In this document: in pieces, positions 18,173 through 26,900 of the stretch
How the letters are laid out: each line of letters begins with the position of its first letter
Position numbering within the stretch: position 1 is the stretch's first letter
Assembly (NCBI RefSeq): GCF_003609605.1
Contig: NZ_MCHY01000010.1
Location: 1 to 61,317, forward strand
Direction: 5' to 3'
DNA: 61,317 bases
DNA from: Ammoniphilus oxalaticus
GTDB lineage: Bacteria > Bacillota > Bacilli > Aneurinibacillales > RAOX-1
Notes under the pieces: generated by a model
Told to the model about the DNA's origin: nothing
The model's input: only the letters and a program-made list of their open reading frames with translations
Databases searched by the model: none
Position numbers and translations under genes: made by a program

Positions 18173-19027
18173 ATCCGCCCTATTATACGTCAGTTGCGTC
18201 CCAAACAGTGGACTAAAAATTTACTCGTTTTCGCCGCGGTTGTGTTCGCGGGGAAGTTTCTAGATATTGATTCCGTTTTTGATTCGTTGCTGGCATTCGT
18301 ATGTTTTTCGTTCATTGCCAGTACTGTTTATATTTTCAACGATTACATGGATATCGAAAAGGATCGCTTGCACCCAGAAAAAGCAAAGCGCCCACTTGCG
18401 TCCGGAGAGTTAAAAAAGTCAACGGCGGCAATCGTCGCCTTATTGCTTTTTTCCGTCTCGATGGTTGGTTCGTATGCGCTGCATCCTACCTTTTTCGTGA
18501 TTCTCTGTTTCTATTTTATCGTCAATGCGTTGTATTCGGTCTGGCTCAAACACGTTGTCATCATCGATGTGATGATCATTGCCTTGGGCTTCGTGTTGCG
18601 TGGATTTTCTGGAGCGGTCGTAATCGAAGTTGAAATGACGTCCTGGTTTATCCTGTGCACGATGTTACTCGCTCTGTTTTTAGCGCTGAGCAAAAGGCGT
18701 CACGAACTCGAATTGTTCGCGGAAGATCCCGCTCGTCAACGAAAAGTGCTCGAACATTATTCGCGCGGATTACTCGATCAGATGATTTCCATCGTCACCT
18801 CAGCGACGATTATGAGCTATTCGCTCTATACAGCGACGGTGAGCGATGATGTGCAGATGATGTGGACGATTCCGTTTGTCGTTTACGGCATTTTTCGCTA
18901 TCTTTACCTTGTGCACATGAAAGACGGCGGGGGCAGTCCTGAGCGTGTGTTGCTTGACGACAAACATATTCTCGTCACCGTTGTGTTGTATGCGTTGAGC
19001 GTGATGTTTATTAAATTATACTATTAG
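18173..19027 (+). CDS. UbiA-family decaprenyl-phosphate phosphoribosyltransferase-like protein, probable ATC start
   Basis: About 284 residues, polytopic membrane enzyme. The two Asp-rich motifs match the DPPR-synthase branch of UbiA: NDYMDIEKDRLHPEKAKRP and DVMIIALGFVLRGFSGA. That branch moves phosphoribose from PRPP to a polyprenyl phosphate. The only canonical start is TTG 18194, which has no ribosome site and would remove the conserved N-terminus. ATC 18173 is in frame nine bases after AGGAGG and yields IRPIIRQLRPKQWTKN, which fits homologues that start close to 'LLRPKQW'. It is first in a cluster with a UPF0104-type protein and a PAP2-like protein. Confidence 0.83.
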   Translation: MRPIIRQLRPKQWTKNLLVFAAVVFAGKFLDIDSVFDSLLAFVCFSFIASTVYIFNDYMDIEKDRLHPEKAKRPLASGELKKSTAAIVALLLFSVSMVGSYALHPTFFVILCFYFIVNALYSVWLKHVVIIDVMIIALGFVLRGFSGAVVIEVEMTSWFILCTMLLALFLALSKRRHELELFAEDPARQRKVLEHYSRGLLDQMISIVTSATIMSYSLYTATVSDDVQMMWTIPFVVYGIFRYLYLVHMKDGGGSPERVLLDDKHILVTVVLYALSVMFIKLYY

Positions 19028-19106
19028 TGTTGGTGTCCAAATTGGAGCTCTGGCGTGCCAAAGAGAGGCGCCTCCACTTAATTTAGCTTAAAAAAAGGAA
19101 CCGTTT

Positions 19107-20069
19107 ATGGATACAACTCGATTAAAAAAGCGTTTTGGCTATGGTCTCGCGTTTGGCTTTCTCGTCATCGTCGGTTTTTCGATTTGGGGGGATTTTCGTC
19201 AATTGCAGGACCAGCTGATTCAATTCCAATGGGGCCTGTTGCCCCTTATTTTTCTGTGTACATTGCTCGGTTACGCCTTGCGTTTTGTCAAATGGGAGCT
19301 GTACCTGCGCACATTGCAGATCCGTCTAACGATTCGCGAAAGCGCGGTCGTTTTTTTGAGCGGGTTGGCGATGACGATCACCCCTGGAAAAGCGGGTGAG
19401 TTGTTGAAAGCATCTTTTTTACAACGGTTGAAAAATACGCCGTTCGAGCGAGCCGCCCCGATTGTCGTTGCCGAGCGGGTGACGGATTTAGTGGCCATGT
19501 TGTTGCTCGCTGGCTGGGGACTCACTCGGTTTAGCGAAGGAATATGGTTGTTGGTCTTAACGAGCATCGTGTTGTTGTCGGGGATGATTATCCTTCAATT
19601 CCGTGGGTTGTGCCAACGTTTAATGGACCGATTAAGAAAAATGTTGAAAAGCAAAGGGCATTGGGTCGATCGGATCGAGCGTTTTTACGATAGCTCGTTC
19701 GTTTTATTCCGCTTTTCAACTTTTGCGCTGACTTCGTTGATCAGTGTCATCTCGTGGTTATTCGAGTGTCTCGCCTTTCACCTCATTTTCAGCGGACTTG
19801 GCCTGACACAACCGTTTGTTGACGCTGTGTACATCTTTTCCTTTTCGACGATTGCGGGGGCTGTTTCGATGTTGCCTGGCGGACTCGGGATCGCTGAAAC
19901 GAGCATGGTCCGCTTGTTGATTGGGATTGGCGTGGAAAGCGGGGAAGCGTTGGTCGCCACGTTATTCGGTCGGTTTGCGACATTGTGGTTCGGCGTGTTC
20001 CTCGGCATTGTCGTTTGGTTCGGTTGGGGTAATCGTTTGATTCAAAAAAAGGGGGAAGAGCGGCAATGA
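19107..20069 (+). CDS. UPF0104/LPG-synthase-TM (AglD-like) membrane protein
   Basis: This encodes 320 residues with about eight transmembrane helices. Motifs of the lysylphosphatidylglycerol synthase TM (flippase-like) family are present: ITPGKAGELLKA, VVAERVTDL and LPGGLGIAETSM. Some relatives act as lipid-linked sugar transferases or flippases; the soluble lysyltransferase domain of MprF is absent. ATG follows AAAAAAAGGA. It overlaps the following gene by four bases (ATGA), so translation is coupled. In this cluster it may move a polyprenyl-phosphate-linked pentose; this is inference. Confidence 0.8.
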   Translation: MDTTRLKKRFGYGLAFGFLVIVGFSIWGDFRQLQDQLIQFQWGLLPLIFLCTLLGYALRFVKWELYLRTLQIRLTIRESAVVFLSGLAMTITPGKAGELLKASFLQRLKNTPFERAAPIVVAERVTDLVAMLLLAGWGLTRFSEGIWLLVLTSIVLLSGMIILQFRGLCQRLMDRLRKMLKSKGHWVDRIERFYDSSFVLFRFSTFALTSLISVISWLFECLAFHLIFSGLGLTQPFVDAVYIFSFSTIAGAVSMLPGGLGIAETSMVRLLIGIGVESGEALVATLFGRFATLWFGVFLGIVVWFGWGNRLIQKKGEERQ

Positions 20070-20482
20070 ATGTAACGTGGATTTATGCGGTTTTGCCCCT
20101 GATCGCTTGGTTTTGTTCAGGAGTCCTGAAATTCGCAATCAACTATGCGCGGTTTGGCGCGGAAGCCCGCGAGCGGATTGGCAACGGCGGCTTCCCGAGC
20201 ACACATACGACCGTCGTTAGTTCGGCGGTGATGTTAATCGGTTTTAAGGAAGGGTTCAACACCCCTTTATTTTCGCTCGGTCTCGCCTTTTTGATGATCA
20301 CGATCATCGATGCGACAGGGGTGCGGCGCGCGGTGGGCGATCATGCCCAACATCTTAATCGACTGATTAAACCGTCTCAACAGAAAAAACTGCGAGAAAG
20401 TCAAGGACACACAAAATGGGAGGCGCTCGGCGGCTTAGCGCTTGGGGCTCTATTGGGTTACATCGGAGCGTGGATACCATGA
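20066..20482 (+). CDS. divergent PAP2-family membrane protein (YuiD-like)
   Basis: A 138-residue membrane protein of the DUF212/YuiD family, a divergent PAP2 phosphatase group. Motifs GGFPSTHTTVVSS and DATGVRRAVGDHAQHLN match the family and carry the Ser-x-His and Arg...Asp-His residues of acid phosphatases. Coupled to the upstream gene by a four-base overlap. A plausible role is to remove a phosphate from a lipid-linked phosphosugar made by the UbiA-type enzyme, as the neighbouring phosphatase does in the mycobacterial DPPR pathway. Confidence 0.85.
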   Translation: MNVTWIYAVLPLIAWFCSGVLKFAINYARFGAEARERIGNGGFPSTHTTVVSSAVMLIGFKEGFNTPLFSLGLAFLMITIIDATGVRRAVGDHAQHLNRLIKPSQQKKLRESQGHTKWEALGGLALGALLGYIGAWIP

Positions 20483-20581
20483 TCCGTTTTAAGCAGCTGT
20501 TGCAAGGCTAAGGTAAATAATTGCGCGAATCGAGAGGGAAGTAACGTATTTCGTCCTGAAATTTAGGAGGAGGTGAAGAGG

Positions 20582-21664
20582 ATCGTTAAAGATTTGTTCG
20601 TCAACGGTTCGATCATTATTTCGTTTCTCTTTTTGGGAGGACAACTTTTTAAAGGTGAAACATCGACGAAGTCGAAGATAAATGGAAAAGTGTTATTGGG
20701 GATATCGTGCGGCTTGTTGGGCGCCGTTCTCATGCTTTTTGCGATTCAAGTTAAAGAGATGATCGTCGATATGAGGGTCGTCGCCCTCGCGATTGCCACG
20801 GTTTACGGCGGTTGGATCGCATCACTTGTTGCCGCGTCGATTATGATTGTGGCCCGCTTCCTCATATTGGGCGTCAATTACATTTCTTTGATCGCGGCAG
20901 GAGGCATCCTCGGTGTATGTTTATTTGGTGTAATCGTCAGGCGTTTTAATACGTTATCCACGTTTCAAAAGTACGCTTTAGTGAATGTGTTCGGGATTTG
21001 TTACAGCTTTTTTGTGTTCTCCATCGTCGTTGATCAACGCGATGAGTTGATTGCGTTATGTATCCATTACGGTTGGATTTCTATTTTGACTGCATCGTAC
21101 AGTTATTTTGTCGCGGACTACTTATTTAAATCTTACGAGCTTTTTAAGAGGTATGAAAAAGAATCCAAGGTCGATTACTTAACTGGGTTGTATAATGTGC
21201 GCCAATTTGATGCGTTGTTCAATGACCAGCTACGGATGGTTCAAGAGCGTAAAGAGGTCCTTTCTATGTTGATGATTGATATCGATCATTTTAAAAACGT
21301 CAATGATACATACGGTCACGGCGACAGCGATTTGGTTTTGCAAAAAATGGGTGAGGTTCTAAAAGAGACAGTCCGTGGCTTTGACATCGTTGCTCGCCAT
21401 GGAGGCGAAGAATTTGCCATTTTGCTGCTGGATTGTCCACATGAACGGGCCCAAGACATAGCGGAAAGGATTCGCCTTGCCGTTGAGGAAACGGAATTTC
21501 CGATTTCGGAAGATCGCATGATACGTATAACCATCTCGATCGGACTTGCCACTTATCCTGAAACAACAACCAACACACAACAAATCATCCACCAGGCCGA
21601 TACAGCTTTATACGCTGCTAAACGATCTGGTCGCAACCGTGTATGCGCGGCCGAGGCCATGTAG
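20582..21664 (+). CDS. diguanylate cyclase with 5TM receptor domain, probable ATC start
   Basis: About 360 residues. The N-terminal part (about 1-190) has several transmembrane helices of the 5TM-5TMR_LYT type. The C-terminal GGDEF domain (about 200-355) has an intact active loop ARHGGEEF and an inhibitory I-site RGFD five residues before GG, so it should make c-di-GMP with product feedback. The GTG at 20573 begins inside the AGGAGGAGGTGA Shine-Dalgarno sequence; ATC 20582 is in frame, eight bases after AGGAGG, and gives IVKDLFVNGSI, a suitable N-terminus before the first helix. Confidence 0.85.
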   Translation: MVKDLFVNGSIIISFLFLGGQLFKGETSTKSKINGKVLLGISCGLLGAVLMLFAIQVKEMIVDMRVVALAIATVYGGWIASLVAASIMIVARFLILGVNYISLIAAGGILGVCLFGVIVRRFNTLSTFQKYALVNVFGICYSFFVFSIVVDQRDELIALCIHYGWISILTASYSYFVADYLFKSYELFKRYEKESKVDYLTGLYNVRQFDALFNDQLRMVQERKEVLSMLMIDIDHFKNVNDTYGHGDSDLVLQKMGEVLKETVRGFDIVARHGGEEFAILLLDCPHERAQDIAERIRLAVEETEFPISEDRMIRITISIGLATYPETTTNTQQIIHQADTALYAAKRSGRNRVCAAEAM

Positions 21665-21798
21665 GTGTAGGGGATTCATGAGGTGTGACCAACCACTCAT
21701 TTGCTAGACTACGAAACTCCCATTTCACCCGTTTATCCTTTTAAATCTCCTTAAATTTTAGTAGTCTTGAATAAAATTTACATACAGTGGAGGTTTTT

Positions 21799-22482
21799 AT
21801 GAAAAGATTTGTGAGTGGTGTGATTCTTGGAACGTTTTTGACGAGTGGAGCTGCTTTTGCCGCGGTGAAGGGGGACATCAGTAGTATGAAAATATTACTT
21901 AGTGGACAAGAGAAGATGACTTCTTATGGCGGCCCCGTCGTGATCGATGGTCGTACCTATCTTCCGCTTCGTGATGTAAGTGGCTGGTTCAACAGGCCTG
22001 TTTATTGGAATGAGCAAACGCGGACGGTATCGATCGATCAACCGCTGGTGACGCTCATCGATTCAAATGGTAAAGAAATCGGAGCGATATTGCTGAAGCA
22101 AGAGGCGGGCGGTGTGAACCTAACTCTTGAAGCGGTTGGATTGACGCCTGGTAAACATGGTTTCCACATCCATGCCTCATCCTTTACTGGGACTGATTTT
22201 TCGGAGGCGGGTGGACACTTTAATCCAGACGGCGCGAAACACGGATATAATCATCGAGATCATGAAGGGGATGCCCATCTTGGTGATCTTGGTAACATCG
22301 AGGTCGCGGTGGATGGCTCGGTAAAAACGGAAATTTTCGTCCCTCGAGCGACATTGGAAAAAGGACATCCCAATTCGATCCTTGGCAAATCGTTTATTAT
22401 CCATGCGGAAGAAGATGATCTAACGACAGACCCAGCTGGAAACGCAGGGGACCGTGTCGCTGGCGGGAATATCCCGGAATAA
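21799..22482 (+). CDS. exported Cu/Zn superoxide dismutase-like protein with N-terminal stalk domain
   Basis: This encodes 227 residues from ATG 21799 (GGAGG upstream). A signal peptide (about 1-22) is followed by half of a copper-amine-oxidase-N-like stalk domain (VVIDGRTYLPLRDVSGWF, about 45-80) and a SodC domain (about 85-227). Metal ligands are visible: HGFHIH, GGHFNP, KHG, DAHLGDLGN and FIIHAEEDD. The usual disulfide cysteines are missing; the C-terminal cysteine position reads DRVAGGNI. In B. subtilis the homologue YojM lost copper ligands, but here they are retained, so activity is possible. A terminator follows. Confidence 0.85.
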   Translation: MKRFVSGVILGTFLTSGAAFAAVKGDISSMKILLSGQEKMTSYGGPVVIDGRTYLPLRDVSGWFNRPVYWNEQTRTVSIDQPLVTLIDSNGKEIGAILLKQEAGGVNLTLEAVGLTPGKHGFHIHASSFTGTDFSEAGGHFNPDGAKHGYNHRDHEGDAHLGDLGNIEVAVDGSVKTEIFVPRATLEKGHPNSILGKSFIIHAEEDDLTTDPAGNAGDRVAGGNIPE

Positions 22483-22496
22483 GGAATAAGCGCATT

Positions 22497-22521
22497 GAAA
22501 CCACCGAAAGGTGGTTTTTTG
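22497..22521 (+). terminator. intrinsic terminator after the SodC gene
   Basis: AAACCACC and GGTGGTTT pair around GAAA, followed by TTTT. The same stem recurs inverted at 22915-22935. Confidence 0.88.
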
Positions 22522-22724
22522 TTGCGGGAGGGCACCGAGCGTACTTAGAGAAACAGTGCCAAATCTTTAATAATCTTTTTAAATTGGCTTAGCTTACCCG
22601 TGAGGCATTTTACTGATATTGAAGCTCTGGACACTTTTTTGAAATTAATCGAAACGAAACGAATGACATTTCAAGAGTTTGAACAAAACGAACTAATAGG
22701 GGTAGGGATTTCGCCCGGAGATGG

Positions 22725-22845
22725 ACCCGCGTATCCATGCGAAAGTCGCCCACATCCCGCGAAAGTTGCCTATATCACAAAAATCCCGCCTATATCGTGA
22801 AAAAGTCGCTCATAAGCGCGGAAAGGTCTCCCATATCCCAAGGGA
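22725..22845. repeat. six degenerate tandem 20-bp repeats
   Basis: Consecutive units of 20 or 21 bp begin at 22725, 22745, 22765, 22785, 22805 and 22826. A typical unit is CCCGCCTATATCGTGAAAAA. The reverse complement of the same unit (ATATAGGCGA..) makes up the array at 48125-48262. Units are contiguous with no spacers, so this is not a CRISPR array. Confidence 0.7.
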
Positions 22846-22910
22846 GATCGCACTGGAACCCAAACCAGATCCTCCACGAGGTCATCCTTCGCAACAATTG
22901 AAAGAAATAA

Positions 22911-22936
22911 GGAAAAAACCACCTTTCGGTGGTTTT
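22911..22936 (-). terminator. intrinsic terminator after the glycosyltransferase gene
   Basis: AAACCACC pairs with GGTGGTTT (22915-22935) around TTTC; TTTTTT follows on the minus strand. Confidence 0.8.
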
Positions 22937-23009
22937 GGATTGAATGAACGCGGCGCGTTCCGAGCGCTTGAGTGGACTCGCCCATAACGCGCCGATCACC
23001 ACCATGCGC

Positions 23010-24530
23010 CTATTCCGCGCCAGCAGAGCCAGCGCCTTGTCCATCTCTATCGCCGCCTCCGCTGTCATCTCGCGCCGCCCGCCACAGCAAGCTAATCGCG
23101 ATCGCGGTGTAAAGCGCGAACACAGGGTGGCAGGGGAACGAGTAGCGGGCGTTTCCTTCGAAGATCACCGTAACGACGGTGATCACGCAGGCGGGCAAGC
23201 TGAATGCGATGAGTAGTAAACGCGGTTCCCAAGCCGCAAGCCCGAGCCCTTCCGCGTTCTCCTCTTTGCGCCGCCAATACCGTCGCGCCGTCGACACCAG
23301 CCCTGTCACCATCGGAATCACCCCGATGAAAAAAGCGGAAGCGACCATCGCATGGGAGACGACAGACCAGCGTTGAATGGTTTCGCGAGTATGTTCAGAC
23401 ACGACGTCGTGTTGCCCTTCGACCGCCCATTTCCAATCCCAATTTCGATAGAAGTTTTCATAGAATCGATAGAGTGTCAATTGCATGAAGCGGCCTGGAT
23501 TGTCCTGAATCCAGCCCCACGCTATTTTTTTCATTGCGGCATCCGTTTCCACCTCAAAACGCGGGTCCGTTTCAGGATAATAAGAGTTTGCCATCGGACT
23601 GCCTGGGATTGAATACGGATCCATCCACATTCCGGTCGCGTCGTCGTTGTTATTGATGTAGAGCACATATCCGCTATTTGTCGTTAACGGCACGAATGCG
23701 TTAAATACAAAATAATTGCGGATTGACCATGGCGCGATCACGGCGATCGACACAGCAGCGACGAGTGCCGTGCGTGCGATTCCTTTCCACACTCCGCCGC
23801 GCGCTTCTTTTAATTTAGCAAAAGAAGGAGCGACGAAGCGTCCGATTTCCGCGAGGAACAAGATGACTCCGAACACAGGGGAGAGGGGCTTGACCAAACT
23901 CATCACCCCAAGAATCACCCCGGCGGGTATTAACCATAGCCACTCGCGCCCTTCGCGTTGGGCAAACATGCCGCGTTTTGCTTCGTTTCCTGAGCTATCG
24001 CCTGATCGCCGTCGGCTTCGTCGACTGCGTTTTCGTTCTTGCTCATCATCGGCTGATTTCACTGCATTGGCTTTTGGCCAAGACAACACATAGCAAGCAA
24101 AGAAAGCTAGTAATAAGAAATTAAATAAGTGCTCGCTGCCTAACACATTGACATAAAACATTTCTTTCGGTAAATACAAGTAAACCAATGTCGCCAGTAA
24201 CGCGACTTTTTCCGATACCATGCGCTTCGCCAGAAATAAAAATAAAAATGCGGCTCCAAGACTAAGCAGCCAGTTTAATATTTTTGCAAGTAATAAACTT
24301 GGACCGAAGATGGCGAAGAACACCGCTAAAAAGCCAGGGTAACCGACCCCTTGGAAAGCTGTTTTCCGATCGAACATCACATATCCATTGCCTTCCGACA
24401 GGCTAATCGCCGCTTGGTAGTAGCGGACAAAATCGGAGACAGGCTCCGTATCAATGTTGAACACGAGCCAGCCGCGAATCATAAAATTTAAAGCCAGCAA
24501 CGCCCAAAATCCAAATCGAATAAACCTCAT
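23010..24530 (-). CDS. GT39/ArnT-like membrane glycosyltransferase
   Basis: About 506 residues from ATG 24530 (AAAGGTGATGAG upstream). It has roughly 10 to 12 predicted membrane helices. The first extracytoplasmic loop carries Asp in EPVSDFVRYYQAAISL, followed by GYVMF and GYPGFLAVFF, as in protein/lipid glycosyltransferases that use polyprenyl-phosphate sugars. A basic loop (ERKRSRRSRRRSG, about 165-180) is probably cytoplasmic. Donor and acceptor are unknown; the polyprenyl-phosphate pentose cluster nearby is a possible donor source, by inference. Confidence 0.78.
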   Translation of the reverse strand: MRFIRFGFWALLALNFMIRGWLVFNIDTEPVSDFVRYYQAAISLSEGNGYVMFDRKTAFQGVGYPGFLAVFFAIFGPSLLLAKILNWLLSLGAAFLFLFLAKRMVSEKVALLATLVYLYLPKEMFYVNVLGSEHLFNFLLLAFFACYVLSWPKANAVKSADDEQERKRSRRSRRRSGDSSGNEAKRGMFAQREGREWLWLIPAGVILGVMSLVKPLSPVFGVILFLAEIGRFVAPSFAKLKEARGGVWKGIARTALVAAVSIAVIAPWSIRNYFVFNAFVPLTTNSGYVLYINNNDDATGMWMDPYSIPGSPMANSYYPETDPRFEVETDAAMKKIAWGWIQDNPGRFMQLTLYRFYENFYRNWDWKWAVEGQHDVVSEHTRETIQRWSVVSHAMVASAFFIGVIPMVTGLVSTARRYWRRKEENAEGLGLAAWEPRLLLIAFSLPACVITVVTVIFEGNARYSFPCHPVFALYTAIAISLLWRAARDDSGGGDRDGQGAGSAGAE

Positions 24531-24806
24531 CTCATCACCTTTTCTCTTTTTAGCTGTCGGCGTCGGGCGGTCTATGTATAAGGGGATTATTTTCCCAATC
24601 AAATCGTGTTTCTTCTATATAATAGACAAAACGAAAAATGTGACCGATTGCATCCGTTTCGACAAGCGCATTCATTGTTTCAAGATTGATCGTATGCAAT
24701 CTATGGAAATATGTCAATTTAATCTGTTTAATCCGTCTGATTTTTTGGAAACAAGTTGCATTCTATGGTAAGATAAATGAAAAATATGGAAAGGGCTTGG
24801 GGACCG

Positions 24807-25016
24807 ATGGCAGAGAAAGTGAAAATGAATGTCCAACAAGATGAAGTATTGAACGAATCAAAAGTAAACAGCAAACAAGTTAAATTTATTTTGAAAAATG
24901 GCGTACATATGGATGGCATCGTAGAGGCGTTTGATCGTTATGTCGTCGTCATTCGTCAAGAAGGGGACAAGCAGGCGATGATTTATAAATCTGCTTTTTC
25001 CACGATCATCTCATAG
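24807..25016 (+). CDS. Hfq-like RNA-binding protein
   Basis: About 69 residues from ATG 24807; ATGs at 24777 and 24786 are also open, and the start is uncertain. It aligns with the Sm fold of Hfq: QDEVLNESKVNSKQVKFIL, then NGVHMDGIVEAFDRYVVVI (Sm1) and MIYKSAFSTI (Sm2). The usual Sm2 motif is YKHAIST; here His is replaced by Ser, and the Phe in Sm1 'FDNFTVLL' is Tyr. These are positions used in RNA contact at the proximal face, so specificity may differ. Single-gene unit followed by a terminator. Confidence 0.75.
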   Translation: MAEKVKMNVQQDEVLNESKVNSKQVKFILKNGVHMDGIVEAFDRYVVVIRQEGDKQAMIYKSAFSTIIS

Positions 25017-25030
25017 TGAAGTGAACGAAA

Positions 25031-25082
25031 GCGGGGTTGATGGGCGACTAATGAACGCAAAATCAACCTTTTTGCTTTTTTG
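25031..25082 (+). terminator. probable intrinsic terminator after the Hfq-like gene
   Basis: GGGTTGAT and ATCAACC form the stem across a long loop, followed by TTTTTGCTTTTTT. Confidence 0.65.
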
Positions 25083-25140
25083 CTCCGTTTTTAGTGTACA
25101 TATGATAAAATAGTAAGCAAAAAAAGGTGGAAACAAACAC

Positions 25141-25638
25141 GTGAAAAAGGAAAAGTTGATCGAACTCCTTTGTTTGCTCGAACAAGACGGACGTCAAACG
25201 AATGAGCGCCTAGCGACATTACTTAATGTGACGGTCGAAGAAGTTGTCGAGGCGATTGCCTATTTAGAAAAAGAACAGATCATCCTCCGTTATCCTGCCT
25301 TAATTAATTGGGACAAAATTCAAGGTGATGAACAAGTGACGGCGATGATCGAAGTGAAAGTGACGCCGCAGCGTGATCGGGGTTTTGATGAGATTGCGGA
25401 ACGCATCTATCGCTTCCCTGAAGTGAACGCGCTTTACTTGATGTCCGGATCTTATGATCTGTCGGTCATTATCGAGGGAAAAAGCATGCGCGAGGTGGCC
25501 TTGTTTGTCGCTCAGAAGCTCTCCACATTAGATCCGGTCATTTCAACCGCGACTCATTTCATTTTAAAAACGTACAAGCATGATGGAGTTATTTATGAAA
25601 AAGGCGACGATGACCGCAGGATGGTCGTGAGCCCATGA
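25141..25638 (+). CDS. alaR: Lrp/AsnC-family regulator, AlaR-like
   Basis: This encodes 165 residues from GTG 25141 (AAAAAAGGTGG upstream). N-terminal winged helix-turn-helix (LLEQDGRQTNERLATLLNVT) and C-terminal RAM ligand domain (VNALYLMSGSYDLSVIIEGK). The last codons overlap the ATG of the aminotransferase gene by four bases. In B. subtilis the same order exists as yugG-yugH (alaR-alaT), where AlaR activates alanine transaminase expression. Gene assignment rests on this order and on family, so the specific ligand is inferred. Confidence 0.82.
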   Translation: MKKEKLIELLCLLEQDGRQTNERLATLLNVTVEEVVEAIAYLEKEQIILRYPALINWDKIQGDEQVTAMIEVKVTPQRDRGFDEIAERIYRFPEVNALYLMSGSYDLSVIIEGKSMREVALFVAQKLSTLDPVISTATHFILKTYKHDGVIYEKGDDDRRMVVSP

Positions 25639-26795
25639 ACCCGCGCTTATCACAAACCATTCAATCGATCCCCCCTTCCGGCATTCGAAAATATTTCGAA
25701 TTGGCGAGCACGATGGAAGATGTCATTTCACTGGGGGTTGGTGAACCTGATTTCGTGACTCCGTGGTCGATTCGCGAAGCGAGCATTTCCATGTTAGAGA
25801 GGGGACACACATCTTACACGTCGAATAGCGGACTTCCTGAATTGCGTTTTGAAATTGCTCATTATTTAGCGAATGCGTTCAATCTTTCGTACAGTGATCA
25901 AAACCAAGTGTTGGTGACGGTCGGGGCGAGCGAGGCGATTGACCTGGCATTGCGGGCGATTCTCGATCCAGGCGATGAAGTGCTGATCGTCGAACCGTGT
26001 TATGTATCGTATGAACCCGTCGTCAAACTAGCGGGCGGCGTCCCTGTTGGGGTCCCAACCGATGCGCAGACTGATTTTAAATTGACCGCAGCTCATATTG
26101 AGGCGAAGGTGACGCCGAAAACGAAAGCGATCATTTTTTGTTATCCGAACAATCCAACGGGGGCGACGATGACGAAAGAAGATTGGGAACCGATCGTCAG
26201 CCTCATCGAAAAACATAACTTGTTAGCGCTATCCGATGAAATCTATGCGGAGTTAAGCTACGATATACCTCACACGAGCCTTGCGGAAATGCCTGGCATG
26301 AAAGAGCGGACAATTCTTATCTCGGGTTTTTCAAAAGCGTTCGCGATGACGGGCTGGCGGATCGGCTTCGTTGCTGGACCCGAAGATATCGTGGAAGCGA
26401 TGACCAAAATTCATCAATACACGATGCTGTGCGCCCCTGTGATGGGTCAGTGGGCGGCGGTTGAAGCGTTGCGTAATGGAATGAAGCACAAAGATGAAAT
26501 GGTGACCAGCTATCGGCAACGCCGCAATTTCATTACAGAAGCGTTTAATGAGATTGGACTGGACTGCCTTTTGCCAGAAGGGGCCTTCTACGCATTCCCA
26601 TCGATCCGTTCAACAGGACTCACATCCGACCAATTCGCCGAACAACTGATTACTGACGCGCATGTCGCTGTTGTGCCAGGGCATGTGTTCGGGGAAGGCG
26701 GCGAGGGACATATTCGTTGTTCCTATGCCACATCCTTGCAAAACATTGAAAAAGCGGTCGAGCGGATTGGGGAGTTTTTAAAGCAGAACAAATAA
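25635..26795 (+). CDS. alaT: class I/II aminotransferase, AlaT-like
   Basis: This encodes 386 residues, PLP-dependent, cytoplasmic. Seen: VTVGASEAIDLALRAIL (cofactor phosphate site), CYPNNPTGATM, LSDEIYAELSYD (Asp contacting the pyridine nitrogen) and SGFSKAFAMTGWRIG with the Schiff-base lysine. Translationally coupled to the Lrp-type gene. By analogy with B. subtilis yugH it would interconvert pyruvate and alanine; aspartate or aromatic activity cannot be ruled out from sequence. Confidence 0.88.
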   Translation: MNPRLSQTIQSIPPSGIRKYFELASTMEDVISLGVGEPDFVTPWSIREASISMLERGHTSYTSNSGLPELRFEIAHYLANAFNLSYSDQNQVLVTVGASEAIDLALRAILDPGDEVLIVEPCYVSYEPVVKLAGGVPVGVPTDAQTDFKLTAAHIEAKVTPKTKAIIFCYPNNPTGATMTKEDWEPIVSLIEKHNLLALSDEIYAELSYDIPHTSLAEMPGMKERTILISGFSKAFAMTGWRIGFVAGPEDIVEAMTKIHQYTMLCAPVMGQWAAVEALRNGMKHKDEMVTSYRQRRNFITEAFNEIGLDCLLPEGAFYAFPSIRSTGLTSDQFAEQLITDAHVAVVPGHVFGEGGEGHIRCSYATSLQNIEKAVERIGEFLKQNK

Positions 26796-26800
26796 GACGA

Positions 26801-26836
26801 AAGAGGGAAACCCGACAGGTTTCCTTCTTTTTTTTG
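26801..26836 (+). terminator. intrinsic terminator after the aminotransferase gene
   Basis: GGAAACC and GGTTTCC with flanking A/T pairs form the stem, followed by TTCTTTTTTTT. Confidence 0.85.
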
Positions 26837-26900
26837 GCAAGGTATGGTATAACTAAAACAGTGCTTCATGCATATATAAAAAGGTGGAGTAACAGCTGAT

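Larger units (their letters stand above)
22522..23009. other. gene-free region carrying a 20-bp repeat array
   Basis: No convincing gene was found. A frame at 22600-22800 runs into the repeat array and has no ribosome site. The region contains the repeat array (22725-22845) and a terminator shared with the convergent glycosyltransferase gene. Confidence 0.5.

Noticed and set aside
22600-22800. 66-residue open frame
   Set aside because: It has no ribosome binding site, and its second half is the translation of the repeat array.
22725-22845. Possible CRISPR array
   Set aside because: The 20-bp units are contiguous and degenerate, without unique spacers, and no cas genes are near.
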